Shown: positions 1 to 15,000, numbered from the stretch's first letter. The stretch is DNA of 64,000 nucleotides from Lentisphaerota bacterium (GCA_018676675.1 JABHEG010000280.1:1-64000); one strand, 5' to 3'. The notes: generated by a model from the letters alone, not told the origin. Made by a program: numbers and translations.

Positions 1-3000
1 AAATGACGCCGCCATCAACCAACACGTCAGGCTTCACCCAGACCTCAATGGCAAAGCTGGCTGTGAGTGCCAACTTCTGGTGCTGCTGCGCGTTCAACGG
101 CACCGTCATGGTGTCACCCGCGTCGAAGTCCATGACACGCAGGGCGAACGGGCTGCGGCTGTCGGTGCCATCTGTACCGGCTGCGACTTCCGCACCATCG
201 TTGGTGCCGTCATCGTCGGTGTCGGCAACGGTCGGATCGGTGCCGTACGTCTGCTCATCGATGTTTGAGAGACCGTCAGCATCCGTGCCTGCGGCATCCA
301 GGTTGGCCTGCGAGTTGGTGGTCCGGGGATCCCAGCCGAGCAGGAACTCGTACAGGTCGGTCATCGTGTCACTGTCGCTGTCACTGGTGGCTGTGGCCGT
401 GCCGATGCCGCCGAAATGGCGGAATTCCCAGAAATCGGCAATGCCGTCGTTATCGCCATCGGCGTCGAGGTAGGTATAGGTCTCGCTGTCGTCCTGTGCG
501 TCCGCGATGTCCGCAACCGTTGCGGTGCCGCCGCGGGTTAGCTCGGTGTCAAGTGCGGCGTCCGTCGGGACAGCGGCGTTGTAGGGATTCAGCAGGCTCT
601 CCGCGGTGGTTCCGCCGTCGTCGAAACGCCAGTAGGCCGTGAGCTGCGGATCCACGACCGTGAATGGGAGGAACCGGTTACCGGCAATGAACGCAGCCGT
701 AGGCGCCGTATTCCAGACGCGGAGCTCGTCGATAGAGGCATCCAGCCATTCGGCGTCGTCAGCGGTGGCCGGACCAACCGTGACCGGGCCGCCGTCGGCG
801 ACCAGTGCGCCACGGGCTGCCCACTGTTCGGTGTACTCCAGGCCGGTGGCCGACTTGTAGACCAACGCGGTGACCGTGCCGTCCGCAGGAGACGGATACT
901 CAGTGACGACCGCAACGTGCACCCAGCCGTCGGCCTGGGTGATCTCGTTGCCGTTCAGGTCCATGGTGTCGGTGTGGGTCTGGCCGTCCTGCGTGGTGTA
1001 GGTGAAGACCACATCACCATTGAGCAGGGCCAGCTTGTAGGCGACGGTGGTGTCGCTGTTGACCTGCTGGACGATGGTACCGTCGTCATCCGTGTCATCG
1101 AGCTTGATCCAGGCTTCGACAGCCATGTCACCGTTCAGCACGGGGCCGACGTTGGCGACCGCATTGCCGGTGTTGTCGTTGGTCAGAGCCAGGACGCGGT
1201 TCGTGAGGGGGCTCAGGGCATCCAGCGGATCCGTGCCGGCGTGGACTTCGTCGTCATCGTCGACGCCGTCATCATCGGTGTCCGCATTGCCCGGGTTGGT
1301 CCCGGCGAGTTGCTCTTCCTCGTCGGTGAGGGTGTCACCATCGCTGTTGGTATCGGCTGGCTGGATCGTGGTCGGATTACGGCCGGCGAGGAATTCGTTC
1401 AGGTCGTTAACCCCGTCACTGTCGAAATCGCTGGCAGCGCCGGCCGTGGCCAAATCGCCGAAGTACTGCAGTTCCCACTGGTCATCGATGCCGTCGGCGT
1501 CAGTGTCTGCGTCGGTGAGGGCACCGGCATCGGCGACAAATGTGGGTGTGTTGGTGAAGGCACCGGCCAGGTCAGCGTCGTTGGGTGCGGTGAAGTCCTC
1601 AACCGTTGCGCCGCTGTCGTCAAACGGGTAATAGGCAACGAGACTGGCCGCGTTACGGGCCAGGACTTGATCACGGTTGGAGGCGATCGCGTTGAAACTC
1701 CAGGAGGTATCCCAGATGCGCACTTCGTCAAGGCGCCCGTCAAAGGCGGCACTACCGATCGTCAAGGCACCATCATCACTGGGCTGGATGCTTGCGAGGT
1801 CGATCGAGGTGTACTGGGTGCTGTACGTCTGGTACTCGCCGTCGGCGTCAGGCGTGTAGACCATCAACGCGAGCGTGGTGGTGTTTGTTCTGACGGCCGC
1901 GATGTGACTCCACTCAGCGGCACCGATGCGGGCGTCCGTTCCGAGCTCGACGGTCTGGTCGCCGATGGTGAACGTAACATCACCGTCAGCATCGTAGGCC
2001 AGTTGGTAGTTGATGTCAGCCCCACTGGCTTTGGACAGGATCACTGAGTTGTCAGCCAAGGCCTCCGGGCGGACCCAGGCCTCGATCGTGAACATGGTGG
2101 GCAAGTTCAGCTTCTGTTGGGCCTGGTTGACGTCTACAGTCACGACGTCACCGGGGTCCAAGTCAAGGACGCGCAACGTGAAGGGGCTGCGGCTGTCAGC
2201 CGGGTCGGTGTTAGCCAACACTTCCGGGCCGTCGAGAACGCCGTCATCGTCCGTATCCGTGACGTTCGGGTCCGAGCCGTAGTTCTGCTCATCGATGTTG
2301 GAGAGACCATCGGCATCGGCCGTTGCATCAAGGTCGGTCTGCGGGTTGGTAACACGCGGGTCCCATCCGAGGAGGAACTCGTAGAGATCGGTCATCGTGT
2401 CGCCGTCAGCATCGCTGGCGGCCGTGGCCGTGGTGGTGTTGCCGAAGTGGATGTTCTCCCACAGGTCGGCCATACCGTCGCCATCGGCGTCGGCGTCAAG
2501 GTAGGTGAAGGTCGCATCCGACTCTTTGGCGGCCGCCAAAGCGGTCATCAGGTTCGCGGGGGTTCCGGCGAACTCAGCGTTGTCCGCGAGGGTAGCCGGG
2601 TCATTGAACCGATTTCCGGCGAACTCCTCGGCCGAGGCGCTACCCATATCATCGAAACGGTAATGAGCGACCAGATCGAAACCGGCGGGAGGCGTTGCGG
2701 CACGGTTGGCGGCGAGCTCGGCCGCGCTTCTGGCGTCGCTCCAAATGCGCAGTTCGTCAATTTGGCCCTGGAAGCCGTCACCTGCGGCGGCTGCGCCGAT
2801 CTCGAGGGCGCCGGAGCCGCCGGCCAGCACGCCGTTCAGGTCGGCCGTAGCGACCTCGGTCAGGCCGGTCTCGGGCCGGTAGACGTACAGGTTGAGCACG
2901 CCGTCCGTGCCGTCAGGCGAATCGATGACCGCGGCCACGTGGACCCATCCCTCGGTGATCGTGATGTTGCTGTCGAGAGTTGCGGTCTTGGTGGTGTCAT

Positions 3001-6000
3001 CGGTCACGCGGTAGGTGACCTTCAGATCGCCGTCGGCGACGAGTTCCAGGACGAGGTCGTCGGTGGCGCTGGCCACATTGTCCTTGCGCAGGATGATGCC
3101 GGTCTGAGCAGCGGGATTGATCCAGGCTTCGACGGTCGCACTGCCGCCGAGCACAGGCCCGAGGGCAACGGTCATCACGTTGGTGTCCGCGAGTGCCAGG
3201 ACGCCGTTGCGCAGCGGGCTCAGCGAATCCAGCGGATCCGTGCCGTTGGCGAGCTCGGCACCGTCGTTGGTGCCATCGTCATCGGTGTCATCGACATCCG
3301 GGTGGGTTCCGGCGGCCTGTTCCTGCTCGTCGGTGAGGGTGTCACCGTCACTGTGGGTGTCGGCAGCCTGGGCGACATTCGGGTCACGACCGGCAAGGAA
3401 TTCGTACAAGTCGTTAACCCCGTCACTGTCGGCATCCTGAGTACCATCGCTGGTGGTCAGGTCACCAAAGTTCGCCAGCTCCCAGGTGTCGTCGAGGTCA
3501 TCGCTGTCGCCGTCGATCAGGCTGTTCGGGCTGTCGGCCTCGAAGGTCGGGTCGCCACCATCGGTATTCGAGCGAATGCCGGCGAGATCCCAGTCATTTC
3601 GGGCGGTGAAGTCCTCAACGGTGACGCCTGCATCGTCATAGGGATAGTAGGCGACGAGTCCGGCTTCGGTGCCGTCCAGGATGGCATTGCGGTTGGTGTT
3701 GAGCTGGTCAACCGAGCGGACGGTGCTCCACACGCGGGTTTCGTCCAGACGTCCGACAAAGGAAGTGCCGCCGAGGACGAAGGTGCCGTTGTCAGTCGGG
3801 GTCGGGGAGGCGAGAGCCGCAGTGTTGGTGTAGGTGACCGTGGCATTGGCCGCAGAGACCTGATCCGGATCGGGCTTGGTGACGCGCAAGGTGAGCGTCG
3901 TGCCATTGCTGCTGGCAGCGATGTGGCTCCACTCGGCAGCGAGCAGGGCGCTGGCCGGGACGGCCGTGAGGGTCTGGTCACCAACCGTGAAAATCACTTG
4001 CCCGGTCACACTGAGCCCGATGGCGTAGTTCACATCGGTGTCGCTGTTCTTCACCGCGAACGTCTGGGCGACATTGACCACCGCCGGCTTGACCCACGTC
4101 TCAACCGTGAACGTGGTCAGGTTGAGCTTCGTCTGGGCGGCGTTGAGAGCGATCGTGACGGTGTCATTCGCGTGGTTGAAGTCCATTGCGCGAAGCGTGA
4201 GGGCGTCACGGCTGTCGGTCGGATCGGTACCCGCGGCGACTTCCGCATCGTCGTCGTTACCATCGTCATCGGTGTCGGCGGCCAACGGATCGGTGCCGTA
4301 GTTCTGCTCCTGGATGTTGGTGAGCGTGTCGCCCACGCCCGCATCCGGGTTCTCGTCGACATCGAGCACACCCGCCGTCCCGCCGTAAACGGTGGCATCG
4401 GAATCCGGTGCATTCGGGTCGGTTCCGGCGAAGTACTCGTAAATGTCCGTCAGGCCATCACTGTCTGCATCCCCCGTGCCGTCTGTGGTGGTCAGCACGA
4501 AGAAATGGCGCAATTCCCAGTGGTCGGCAATGCCGTCGTTGTCGGAGTCTTCACTCAGGTACTCGTAGGTTTCGTCCGTCACTTTGAGAGAGCCGACAGC
4601 GGTCATCGTGGCCCCACTGTAGGTCTCCATCGTCCATGCGCGTGTCTGGCTCTCCGCTTGCCCCAACCCCTGGCCCAGCATGAGGTGTGAGTCGAACTGC
4701 GTGAGATTGAAGCGCTCGGCCCCGGTCGGTGCGTCATGGGCTGCGACGGTGTACTGACCGTCGTCGAAGCGCCAGTTGACGCCGTGCGACCCCGAGCTGA
4801 GGTCTGCTCCGCCCATGGTTCCCGTGGCGGGACGAGTGTTGGTCGGCGACCAGTTTCCGTACAGGACGTTCTCGGCCAGCGCCGCGTAGGACGTGCGGTA
4901 CTCGTCGATGCTCCCGACGAACGAACTACCCAGAGCATCACCGAAATAGAACTGACCGAATGCGTTGGCATTCTCTCCGGAGTAGCTTTCAGCCGGCAGC
5001 GGGGTCATGTCGAAGGTCTGATTGGTAACAATGCCGTCTGTCATCGCGTACATGGTCAAGACGGGGGCGTCCGCATCCATGTCCATGCTGACGCTAAGGT
5101 TGGTCCACTTGGCTGCCTCGAGTTCGACGGCGGCGAACGTCCGAGTCTGGATGGCGCCACCTTCGGCCACCCAACGGAGCTGCGGCACCATGTCAACAAG
5201 GCGCAGATCGTAGTCAAAACTCCCATCCTCAAGGTCGTGTCGCAGAATGGTCCTGGTCTGGCCGTCATTGCTCGCATCCGGCTTGACCCACAGCTGCAGT
5301 GTGTGTGCGATGTAGCGACCAAGCGTCTGGCCCTGGTCGCTACGAGCGTATGCCGTGACAGCAGGCAGCGAAAGCACCAGGTTGCGGGTGAACACCGGCT
5401 GACTGCCGATGGCGGGGAATCCGCCGTTGGCTGCGGTGAGGGGCCCATTCAGGGAGTCGTTCGGGTTGGTTCCGGCCGCGCGCTCGACATGGTCCAGAAT
5501 GCCGTCATCATCGGTATCCACATCGTCCGGGTCACTGATGGCCAGGGCCTGGTAAACATCAGTGGTTGCGGCGACGGCATTGTTGCCGGTACGGAAAAGA
5601 CCTCCGGCGATCGCGTAGAGCAGGCCCTGCTCCTCGATGTTGGTGAGGCCGTCCCCGTCAGGATTCGCGTTCAGGTCGCCCGGGCTGGCCAGGATCGGGC
5701 TCGTTCCGGCCAGGTACTCAAACCAGTCCGAGAGGCCATCACCGTCGAAGTCAGACACTGTGTAGAAGAGCTGGCCAGCGGAAGGTGCAACCATCGAGGC
5801 CGTGGTCAGGTTGCCGAAGTACTCGGTTTCCCAGGTGTCACCGATGGCGTCCCCATCCGTGTCGGTGGTGTCCTCGGCGAAGGCATTGGGTCTGCCGCCC
5901 TGGCCATCCAGGACAGCGAAGGTAACCGTTCCGGCGAGTGTGCCGCCGCTGGCCCAGTCAGTGGTCCAGTCGTTGGCGGCGAGCAGATTCTCGACCTGCC

Positions 6001-9000
6001 CGGCTTCAAGCCCTGTGTCGTCGGCGTCACCCCAGCCATCGCTGTCAACATCAACGGCCGACGTGAAATCATCGAAACGAATGACAGCGCCCGGGAACTG
6101 CATGGACGCGATGTAGCCTTTGTAGTCGGCCCCGACAAGGGTGTTGACAGGTCCAGCCCCTATCGTGGCGGGTCGGCGAGTCGTGATCACGCTGCCGAGT
6201 TCGAACGTTGGGCTGTCCGTTCCCGGTGTCATCTCAATGTGCAACGCGCCATCTGCAGCTGTGAAAGCGGCGCTCAACAGCACCCACTCGGCTGTGGGCA
6301 CAGCCTGGGCTGCCGCGCCACCAGCTGAGCCGTCCGAGATGACGCGGATAGCGTTACCGGCCGCGTCGTGGAACTCAGCGCCAAGCCGGATCGTGCCGGC
6401 GTCGTTGATGAGGAACATGCGGTAGTTGTAGCGACCGGCGGAGACTTCACGAGCAACGATGGTGGCTTCATCATTGGCATTGGGGACGACCGTTGCGTCG
6501 GCGTGGACCCACGCGTCGGTGGCCCAGGATGCTCCAGCGTGCTGTGAGGACAGAGGCATGCTGACGTAGGCTGTTGCTGCCCCCGGGAAGAGAAGCGCAC
6601 GATGCACGAGGCCATCCGGCGTGTTCAAGCTGTTGGTCGGGAGAGCTCCGGCCGCGACCTCGGCCGCATCGCTGTAGCTGTCGTCATCGGTGTCAGGCAG
6701 CGTCGGATCGCTGCCGTGGATCTCTTCATCGGCGTTGGTGAGGGTATCACCGTCGAAGTCTTCCTGGCCATCCGGGATGCCGTCGTTGTCGGTGTCGGCA
6801 TCGTAGGGATTGGTGCGGACGTAGTATTCGTAGAGGCTGCTGAGTCCGTCACCATCATAGTCGGATGCGGCGACAATGTCGGCCGGGAGATCGGTTTCGG
6901 GTGACCCGTAGGGATGGCCGGCACCATCGTTAACGAACCCGTCATTGTCGTTATCAACCGTGTCGGTCAGGTTGGTCTCGGGCGTCGCGAAAATGCCTGT
7001 GAGGTCATCAATCGCACCGTCACCATCGGAATCGATTCCGTCAAAACGATCATCGACGTCGACGACAAAGGCATCCTCGAACCAATTCGGGAGCAGGTCG
7101 TTATCGCTGTCATCGATTCCGCGAATGACCTTGGCGGTTGCGCCGGTGACGACCCAGTTGCTGGTGCCGGTTGTGGCGCCGACGCCGTAGACGGATGCGT
7201 CGAGGTCGTAGTCAGCAGGATCGAAGGTCGGACGGGTGCGGGCAAAGTCCTCGATGGTGAGACCGGCGTCATCGAAGCGGTAGTTGGCGTTGAGGCCGCC
7301 GACGCCGGTTTCAACGATGGTGTCACGGGCAGCTTCGATCTGCGCCTGCGTGCGGGCTGTGGTCCAGACGCGCACCTCATCAAGGAGACCGTAGCTGAGG
7401 CGGTCGGCTGCGTTCCCGCTGCCCTTGCCGCCGAAGTAGAGATCACCGGTTCCGGTGATCGGGGCTTCGAGCACGATCTGGGAGAAGGAGAGGATACCGT
7501 CAACGTAGAGGGTCAGGGAGTTGGCCTGGGCATCATAGACACCGGCCACGTGGCGCCATTCGCCGTTGGCAAACGCGGTAACCGCGGCATCGTCGCCACC
7601 GGCGGTGTAGGTGCGACCGTAAACCGAGTCGTAGGTGACGTAGGGACGTTCATTCCCGTTCAAGCCGATTTCCATGGCGGTTCGGCCGTCGACCTGGTAG
7701 GACAGGATAGCGCCGCCGTCGTCATCGCCGCGGTCCACGCCACCACCGTCGATATCGAGATCGGTACGAATCCATGCCTCCAAGGTCCAGGAGCCGCCAT
7801 TGCGGTTGAAGCGCTGGCCGTCCGGGAGGCGGATCCCGCTGGCGTAGGCTGTTCCGCTCACCTGGCTGAGATCGAAGCTGTAGTCCGGCGTGGCTTCATC
7901 CGTGACCGGATCCACGCGGCCCATGCTGTAGAGCGGGCTGGTGATATTGGCGGCAACACGGGTGGTGTCCGCATCGTGGTCACCAATGATCTCATTGCCG
8001 TCGTTGATGCCGTCATCGTCGGTATCCGCCAGGCCCGGGTTCGTGCCATAGACGTCCTGCTCCTGCAGGTTGTTGAGTCCATCGTTGTCGAAGTCCTCGA
8101 TGCCGTCATCCTGGCCGTCACTGTCAGTATCGACCACGGTGGGATCGTTGCTGGTCAGGTATTCGTTCAGGTTCGTGAGACCGTCTCCGTCGAGATCGCC
8201 GGTAGCATCGGCAGCGACGAGAGGATCGAGGCCGTAGGTCAGTTCCCAGGCGTCGGGCATGCCGTCGCCATCGGTATCCTGCTCGTCGACCGTGACCGGT
8301 GTGGTGGCCGTGACCAGTGCGGCGCCATTCACGCGGTTAGCCGCATGCTGCCAGTTGGTGGTCCAGTCGGTGTCGTAGGCGCCGGCGAAGTCCTGGACGC
8401 TTGCGCCGCCATCGTCGAAGCGGTAGTACGCGACGAGTGAGGCGTATGCGGAGCCGGAGATGGTTGTGGCGTACAGGCTGCTGATCGCGTCCTCTGTGCG
8501 GGCCTCGCTCCAGACGCGGACTTCGTCAATCGTGCCGTCGATATCAGAGCCGATGACTTGGGTGACGGCCTGCTCGCCGTAGGCAACCGGGTTCAAAGCC
8601 CCAACGTTCTGGACGGCGACTTCCGCACCGTTCACATAGAGGGTCAGGGACTGGGCGCCCTGGGAGTAGACGCCGGCAACGTGGTACCAGACATCGGCCG
8701 TCAGGGCATCGGTTGCGACGAGCTGCTGCTCGACGCCGTCCGCGACGGTGAAGGCGACGTACGGCCGGAAGGCGCTGATGCCCAACTCGTAGTTGACGCC
8801 ATCGCTGCCCAGCGCACGCTGGATCAGGACGCCGTTTCCGGTTTCGGAGCTGTTGAGCTGGACCCACATTTCCACGGTCCAATCGACGTTGAGGGCGAAG
8901 CGATCCTCGAGCGGGAAGGTCATGTAGTGGCCGCTTGCACTGGTCAGCTGGAGGGCCTGAGGCGTGTCCGGGGTGAGCGCGTCGAGCGGATCGGTGTCGG

Positions 9001-12000
9001 TGTTGTCGGCCGTTCCGTCATCATCGGTGTCGGCCAGATCCGGACGCGTGCCTGCGAGTTGCTCGGCCGCGTTGGTCAGGCTGTCACCGTCGGCGTCTTC
9101 GGCCCCATCGCCCACGTTGTCCCCGGCAGCCGGGTTAGGCAGCTGAACGGTGTCGCTGTCGGCCACGGTCGGATCGGTGTGGGACCAGTACTCGTTGAGC
9201 GCGGTCAGGCCATCGTTATCCGCGTCACTGCTCGGGTCCATGGTGACGAACCCGTTGTCGTAGCGGTCCTCGAACCAGTCCGGCAGGCCATCGGCGTCAC
9301 GGTCGTCGCCGGCGAAGTCTTTGGTGATGGTGGCTGCGTTAAGGAAGAGCGGAGCGCCATCAGCCACGACATCACCGGCGGCAGGCGGCGTAACCACGTA
9401 GTCGTTACCGTCGTACTGGACATTCTCACCCGCGACATCATTGCGGATGAAGAAGTACTGGCCGGGCAGGTAGGCCATGCTCCAGGCGTAGTCTTCCACC
9501 GTGCTTCCGCCATCGTCGAAGCGGTAGTAGGCCAGCAGGGCCGGGTCATTGGTCTGCGCATAGACGTCCTTGGCGGCGAGGATCTGAACCTGCGTAAGGG
9601 CGGCGGCCCAGACGCGGACTTCATCGACGCGCGTGCCGGCGGTGAAGGTCGTCGCACCAAGTTGCGCTACATGATCCGTCTCGACAGCCTCGGCCGACGC
9701 CGTCGCAGGACTTGCGCCACTCAGGGCCGTTCCGGTCTGGCTCGCGTAGGACGTGGTGGCCTGACCGTCAACGTAGAGCGTGAGGGTCGAGCCGGCACTG
9801 TCCCAAACAGCAGCCACGTGCTGCCAGGTGGTTGCGGCCAGTGAGTAAGCGCCGTGGACATCGACGGTCTGACCGTTGCGCGTGGTGAATCGGATGTAGG
9901 GAACGTTGGTGCTGTCGGGGGTCGTTGTGTTTGCGTCGAGGTCATAGGCGCCCAAGCCGAGTTCGAACTGGGTGAAGCCCTCAATCGTGCTCTTGATGAT
10001 GGAGCCCGCTTCGTTGGCGTCGGCAGGTTTGACCCATGTTTCGACGGTCCAGCTGTCGCCGCCGCGGTCGAAGCGGGTGGCCATCGGGATGGTGACAGGC
10101 GCCCCGGCGGTACCGAGGTCGAAGGCCTTGGCAGCGATGCTCGCATTGGAGACCGAGTGTCCGGGATGGGTTCCGGCGTTGTATTCGTCAAGGTCGTTAG
10201 CGCCGTCATCGTCGGTATCGGCGATGTCCGGACGCGAGCCAATGGCCTGTTCCTGGGCGTTGGTGAAGCCATCGCCATCCTGGTCGTAGCGGGGCTGTGG
10301 ATTGGTCGTGGAATCCGTCAGTACCTGGGCCCATGCGCCGCCGAAGTTGGTCGGTGTCGCGGCATAGCGCCAGGCCTGTTCCCAGTCGAGGCGAGCTTCG
10401 GCATCACCGGCGGACGCGCCGCCATCGGTGAGCTGGTAGTCGCTGATAAGGGTCGGGTTGACCGCGCCCTCGAGGCCAAGCTCGATGGTTTCGGTAATCT
10501 GGCCCATGATGGTGATCAGGTCATCGGCGGTGGGGGCCGGGTAGTAGGTGCCGCCGGTGAGGTCGGCCATACCGGTCAGATAACGGTCATCGCCAGTGGT
10601 GATGGCACGTCCGAACCCGATGGTATCGATCTTGATCCCGTCATCAGCGTAAGCTTGGATGTCCGCAGCGGTCGGGCGTTCGGAACGAGGCATGGGCTGA
10701 CCGTCGGAGATAAAGATCTCGATGCGGTCATTGCCGGAGTTGAAGTTGTTGAAGGTGGTCTGGGCGAGGTCCAAAGCGGTGAGGTAGGCCGTACCGACGA
10801 TCGGGTCCAGGACGATGGTGTCAATCTGCGTGTTTAGCAGGTCTTTGTCGGTGGTGAAGTCCTGCAGCAAGGTAACGGTCCCGCCATAGGTGATGACAGC
10901 GATGTTGGTACCATCGGCAAGGCCATCGACCAAGACCTTTGCCGCGGCCTTCAGGTCTTCCAGAGGCTGCCCGCGCATGCTTCTGGAGTTGTCCAGATTG
11001 AGGACGACATCGGTCGGGTTGATAACGATGTCAAACACGAAGCTGCGGCTTGCCGTGTCATACAGGCGGTAAACCTGGATGTCGTTGAGAACGGCCGAGA
11101 CACGTGCCTCACTGATCTGGCCGACAATGTTCTCGCCGATACGCTCGGTGACGGATTTGCCGGCGAGGATCGGGCCGCCGGTGGCACCAATACCGGTAAC
11201 GTTGGTGGCGGTCACGTCGGCATCCTCGAGCTGGCGACCGTTCACAAACAGGGCCAACTCTTCGGTCGCGGGATCGTAGCGGCCGGCCAGGTGGGTCCAG
11301 ACGCCGGTGGCGAGAGCGGTGTCGGCTTTGACCTCGCGGTCGGTCGTGCCGTCGGCCGCGCTGGTGAAGGAGATAGCGGGTTTCAGGTCCGTGCCGATGG
11401 ACAAGCGGTAGGTGTAGTCGCCGGCTACCACGGAGCGCGCGATCACGTCGGCCTGGGCTCCCGGGGCACCGGTGAGGTTGACCCAGGCAGAGACGGTCCA
11501 GCCACTCAGGGCGTGGTCGAGACGGACCGGAACGGCGAGGTACTCGGTGCCGGTAAAGACGGCTGAACCGTACTGGCTCGGGCTGGTTGGGTCAGTGCCG
11601 ATAGTCCCGCCGGCAATCTCGTTGACATCGGTCGTGCCGTCGTCATCGGTATCGGTGCTGGAGAGGCTGAGGTTGAACTGCTGTTTGCGGCCATTGGTCA
11701 GGTCACCGGCGGCGGCAAGCTCATCGACGTCAGCCGTGCCGTCTGCGTCCGTGTCGAGCACGGTTGGGTTGGTGCCGGCGAGGAATTCGTAACGGTTGTT
11801 AAGGCCGTCACCGTCGAGGTCTTCCTGGTCATCATAGATCTCGTCCGCATCGACATCTTCCACTGCGGGATCGAGGCCGGCGTAGAGGGCTTCGAACCAA
11901 TCCGGGAGGCGATCACCGTCGGTGTCGTCACTGTCGGTGCCGTTGGCGCCGTAGAGGAGCGCGGCCTGGGAGGAGGTCACGGCTGCACTAATTCCGGTGA

Positions 12001-15000
12001 GGACGCGCTCGTCGTCTGCGGTGTCCGCAAAGTCTTCGACCGTGCTGCCGCCATCGTCGAAGCGGTAGTAGCCGAGGAGATCGGTGGTGTTCGCGGTGAC
12101 CAGTACCTGACGGTTGCTTTCGAGCTCATCAAGCGTACGGGCAGCGCTCCAGATGCGGACCTCATCGACCCAGACATCGGCCACGTTCTGACCGAGCGTA
12201 AGGGCGCCACGGCCGCTGACCGGGGTCACGGCCTGAGTGCCGAACTGATCGGCGGTGCGGGTGAAGACAAGCCCGTCGACAACCAAGGTGAGTACCTGAT
12301 CGGCCTGACTCCAGGTTGCGGCCACGGTGTGCCACTGGTTGGTGCTGACCGCGCCACCTACGCCGTCGGGACCGGCGGCGTTGAGGGTCTGGGTCGCGCC
12401 GGTGGTGTCGGTGAAGCTGACGCGCGGAACGCCGGCCTGCAGACTAACCGCGAACTGGCTGCCGGAGCCAACCGTGTAACTCAGCAGGCTGACGGTGGGT
12501 GTGGCAGAAACGCGTACTTGCGTTTCGATGGTCCAGTCGCCGCCGGCCCGGTCGAAGGTCTCGGAGAAGGGAACAGCAACGCCGCTGGTCAGCGAACCGA
12601 GGGCCAGGCTGCGCCGGGTCGCGATGGAGCCAACATTCTGACTCATGCTGTAGACCGGGTTGGTCATGACCGGCGTGGCGCCGATCTCGACGTCGTCATT
12701 CTTGCCGTCATCGTCGGTGTCGTCCTTGCGCGGGTCGGTCCCGTAGAGCTGTTCCGTGATGGCGTTCAGTCCGTCGGCATCTCCGTCCTGTTCGAGGTTA
12801 TCCGGGGTACCATCGTTGTCGGTGTCAGGCTCATTCGGGTCGAAATTCGCGAGATATTCGTACAAGTCGTTAAGGCCGTCACTGTCGGCATCGGCGGTCC
12901 CGTCGGAGACGTTGATGTTGCCGAAGTGCTGCTGTTCCCAGACGTCTGCCATGCCGTCGCCATCGGCGTCGACATCATCGCTGGTGACGGGCGCATCGAC
13001 CGGGGCGGCGAGGAAGGCGGCCGCATTCACGAGGGTGGCCGCATTGTCCCAGCTGTTGAGCCAGTCACTGGCACTTGCCGCATCGAAGTCCTGGGCGGTT
13101 GTGCCGCTGTCATCGAAGCGATAATAGGCCTCAAGTCCGGCCTCGTTGCCGACCAGTGAAGCGGTTAACGAGTTGTTGATCTGCGCGGACGTACGAGCGG
13201 TGCTCCAGGTACGGAGCTCGTCAATCAGACCGACGAAACCGGCGCCAACCTGGACAGTTGTCGAGCCAGTGGTGACCGTAACCGGGGTCTTCTCGGTGGA
13301 GAGCTGTCCGGCGAGATCACCGTTGACGTAGACGGCCAGGACATCTGCTGCTGCGTCGAACGTCGCAGCGACGTGGGACCACTGGTTGGCGGGCAGGCTG
13401 CCGAAGCCTGAGCCGGTCACGCTGACCGCGGCCGTGCCGTCGGTAGGCGTGAACCCAGCCTCGAGGACGTTGGCAGCACTGAGGCCGACGGTGAAGGTAT
13501 TGCCGCCGGTGGTGGCGCGTTGAATCAGCGTGGCCGCCCCAGTCGTGCTCGGGTTGATCCAGGCTTCGATTGTCCAGGTGTCGGTTCCGAGGGCCGGCTT
13601 GTTGGGCAGCGCGAGGGCGTCAGCCGCGTTCGGGAGGGAGAGGACGCGGTCCACGATCGGGCTGAGGGCGTCGGTCGGCAGTGTCCCGGCCGCGACTTCA
13701 GCGCCGTCGTTGGTGCCGTCATCATCGGTGTCGGCCTGGGTCGGGAGCGTGTTGTGGATTTGCTCATCGACGTTGGTGATGCCGTCGGTGTCCTGATCAG
13801 CATCCAGCTGTGCCTGGGCGTTGGCGACCTGGGGATCCCAGCCGAGGTAGTACTCGTAGAGGTCCGTCATGGTATCGCCATCAGTGTCGCTGGTTCCGTT
13901 GGCCGTGCTGGTAGCGCCGAAGTTGACGAGTTCCCAGCGGTCCGCGATGCCGTCGTTGTCGAAGTCATCAGCGAGATAGGTGAAGAGCTCATCGCCGGCT
14001 TTGGCCTGGTCGATGGCGACAAACGTGGCATCGGCTCCGAGGGCAAGAGCATGCTGCTCATTGTTCATGGCGTTGATAACGGAGTCGAACGGCTGGCGGA
14101 AGTTCTCCGCGCCCATCGGTGCGGCAGCGGCCTGGCCATCGTCGAAGGAGAAGTAGCCGCTCATCCCGCTCAACTCACCTGCTGACGGGCGATCGCCTAG
14201 AGAGGCCTGGACCTGTCCGGGATACTGGGCGCCGGCCCAGATCTTGAGCTCATCCATCTGGCCGGTGAAACCAGCTGTGCCGCCGACGCCGTCGGCATCA
14301 CCGACAACGAGCGTTCCTGCACTGCCGACCAGGGGGCCACCGGACTCGGTCTGGTAGGAAGACCAGAGGCCCGTGGCCGTGTCGTAGACGGCGAGGGTGA
14401 CGTCCTGGGTGGTGCCGGTGGTGTCAAGCTCAGCAGCGATGTTGACCCAGCGTCCCTCAGGAACGGTCACGTCGGGCATGGTGACGGTCTGCATGGTGCC
14501 GTTGAGGTCTTCGACCCGGTAGGTGATCTCGAGGGCATCAGCGGCGGTCACGCGCAACTGGAAGTCGTTGCCCGTGCCATCGTCGCGGACCTTAGTAATG
14601 ATCGTGCGCGCGACATTGGCGGCATCGAGCTTGACCCACGCCTGAATGGTCAGATCGCCGGAAATGGTCGTGAACGTCTCCGTCGTGGCGGTTGCCGTGG
14701 CACTGGCCAGATCCAGGACGTAACTGTTCAGCGGGTCTTCGCTGTCCAGCGGATCGGTTCCGGCGGCTACCTCGTCGTTGTCGAGAGTGCCATCGTCATC
14801 CGTATCGTTGTCGTTGGGGTTCGTCCCGAGGGCCTGCTCCTGAGCATTGCTGAGATCATCGCTGTCGCTGTCCAACGTGTCCACCTGGGCGACGAGCGGG
14901 TTGGTCCCGGCGATGAGCTCGTAGAGATCGTTGAAGCCGTCACCATCGGTGTCGGTGTATCCGGCAACCGTTCCGGGGCCAGCGGTATCGATGTCACCGA

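Noticed and set aside
2117..4690. A plus-strand open frame of 857 codons
   Set aside because: It lies in exact codon-antisense register with the LamG/TSP3 coding frame. Its V/I/G-rich product is the reverse complement of D/G/T/N codons, and it stays open only because TTA, CTA and TCA are rare on the coding strand. It has no start signals.
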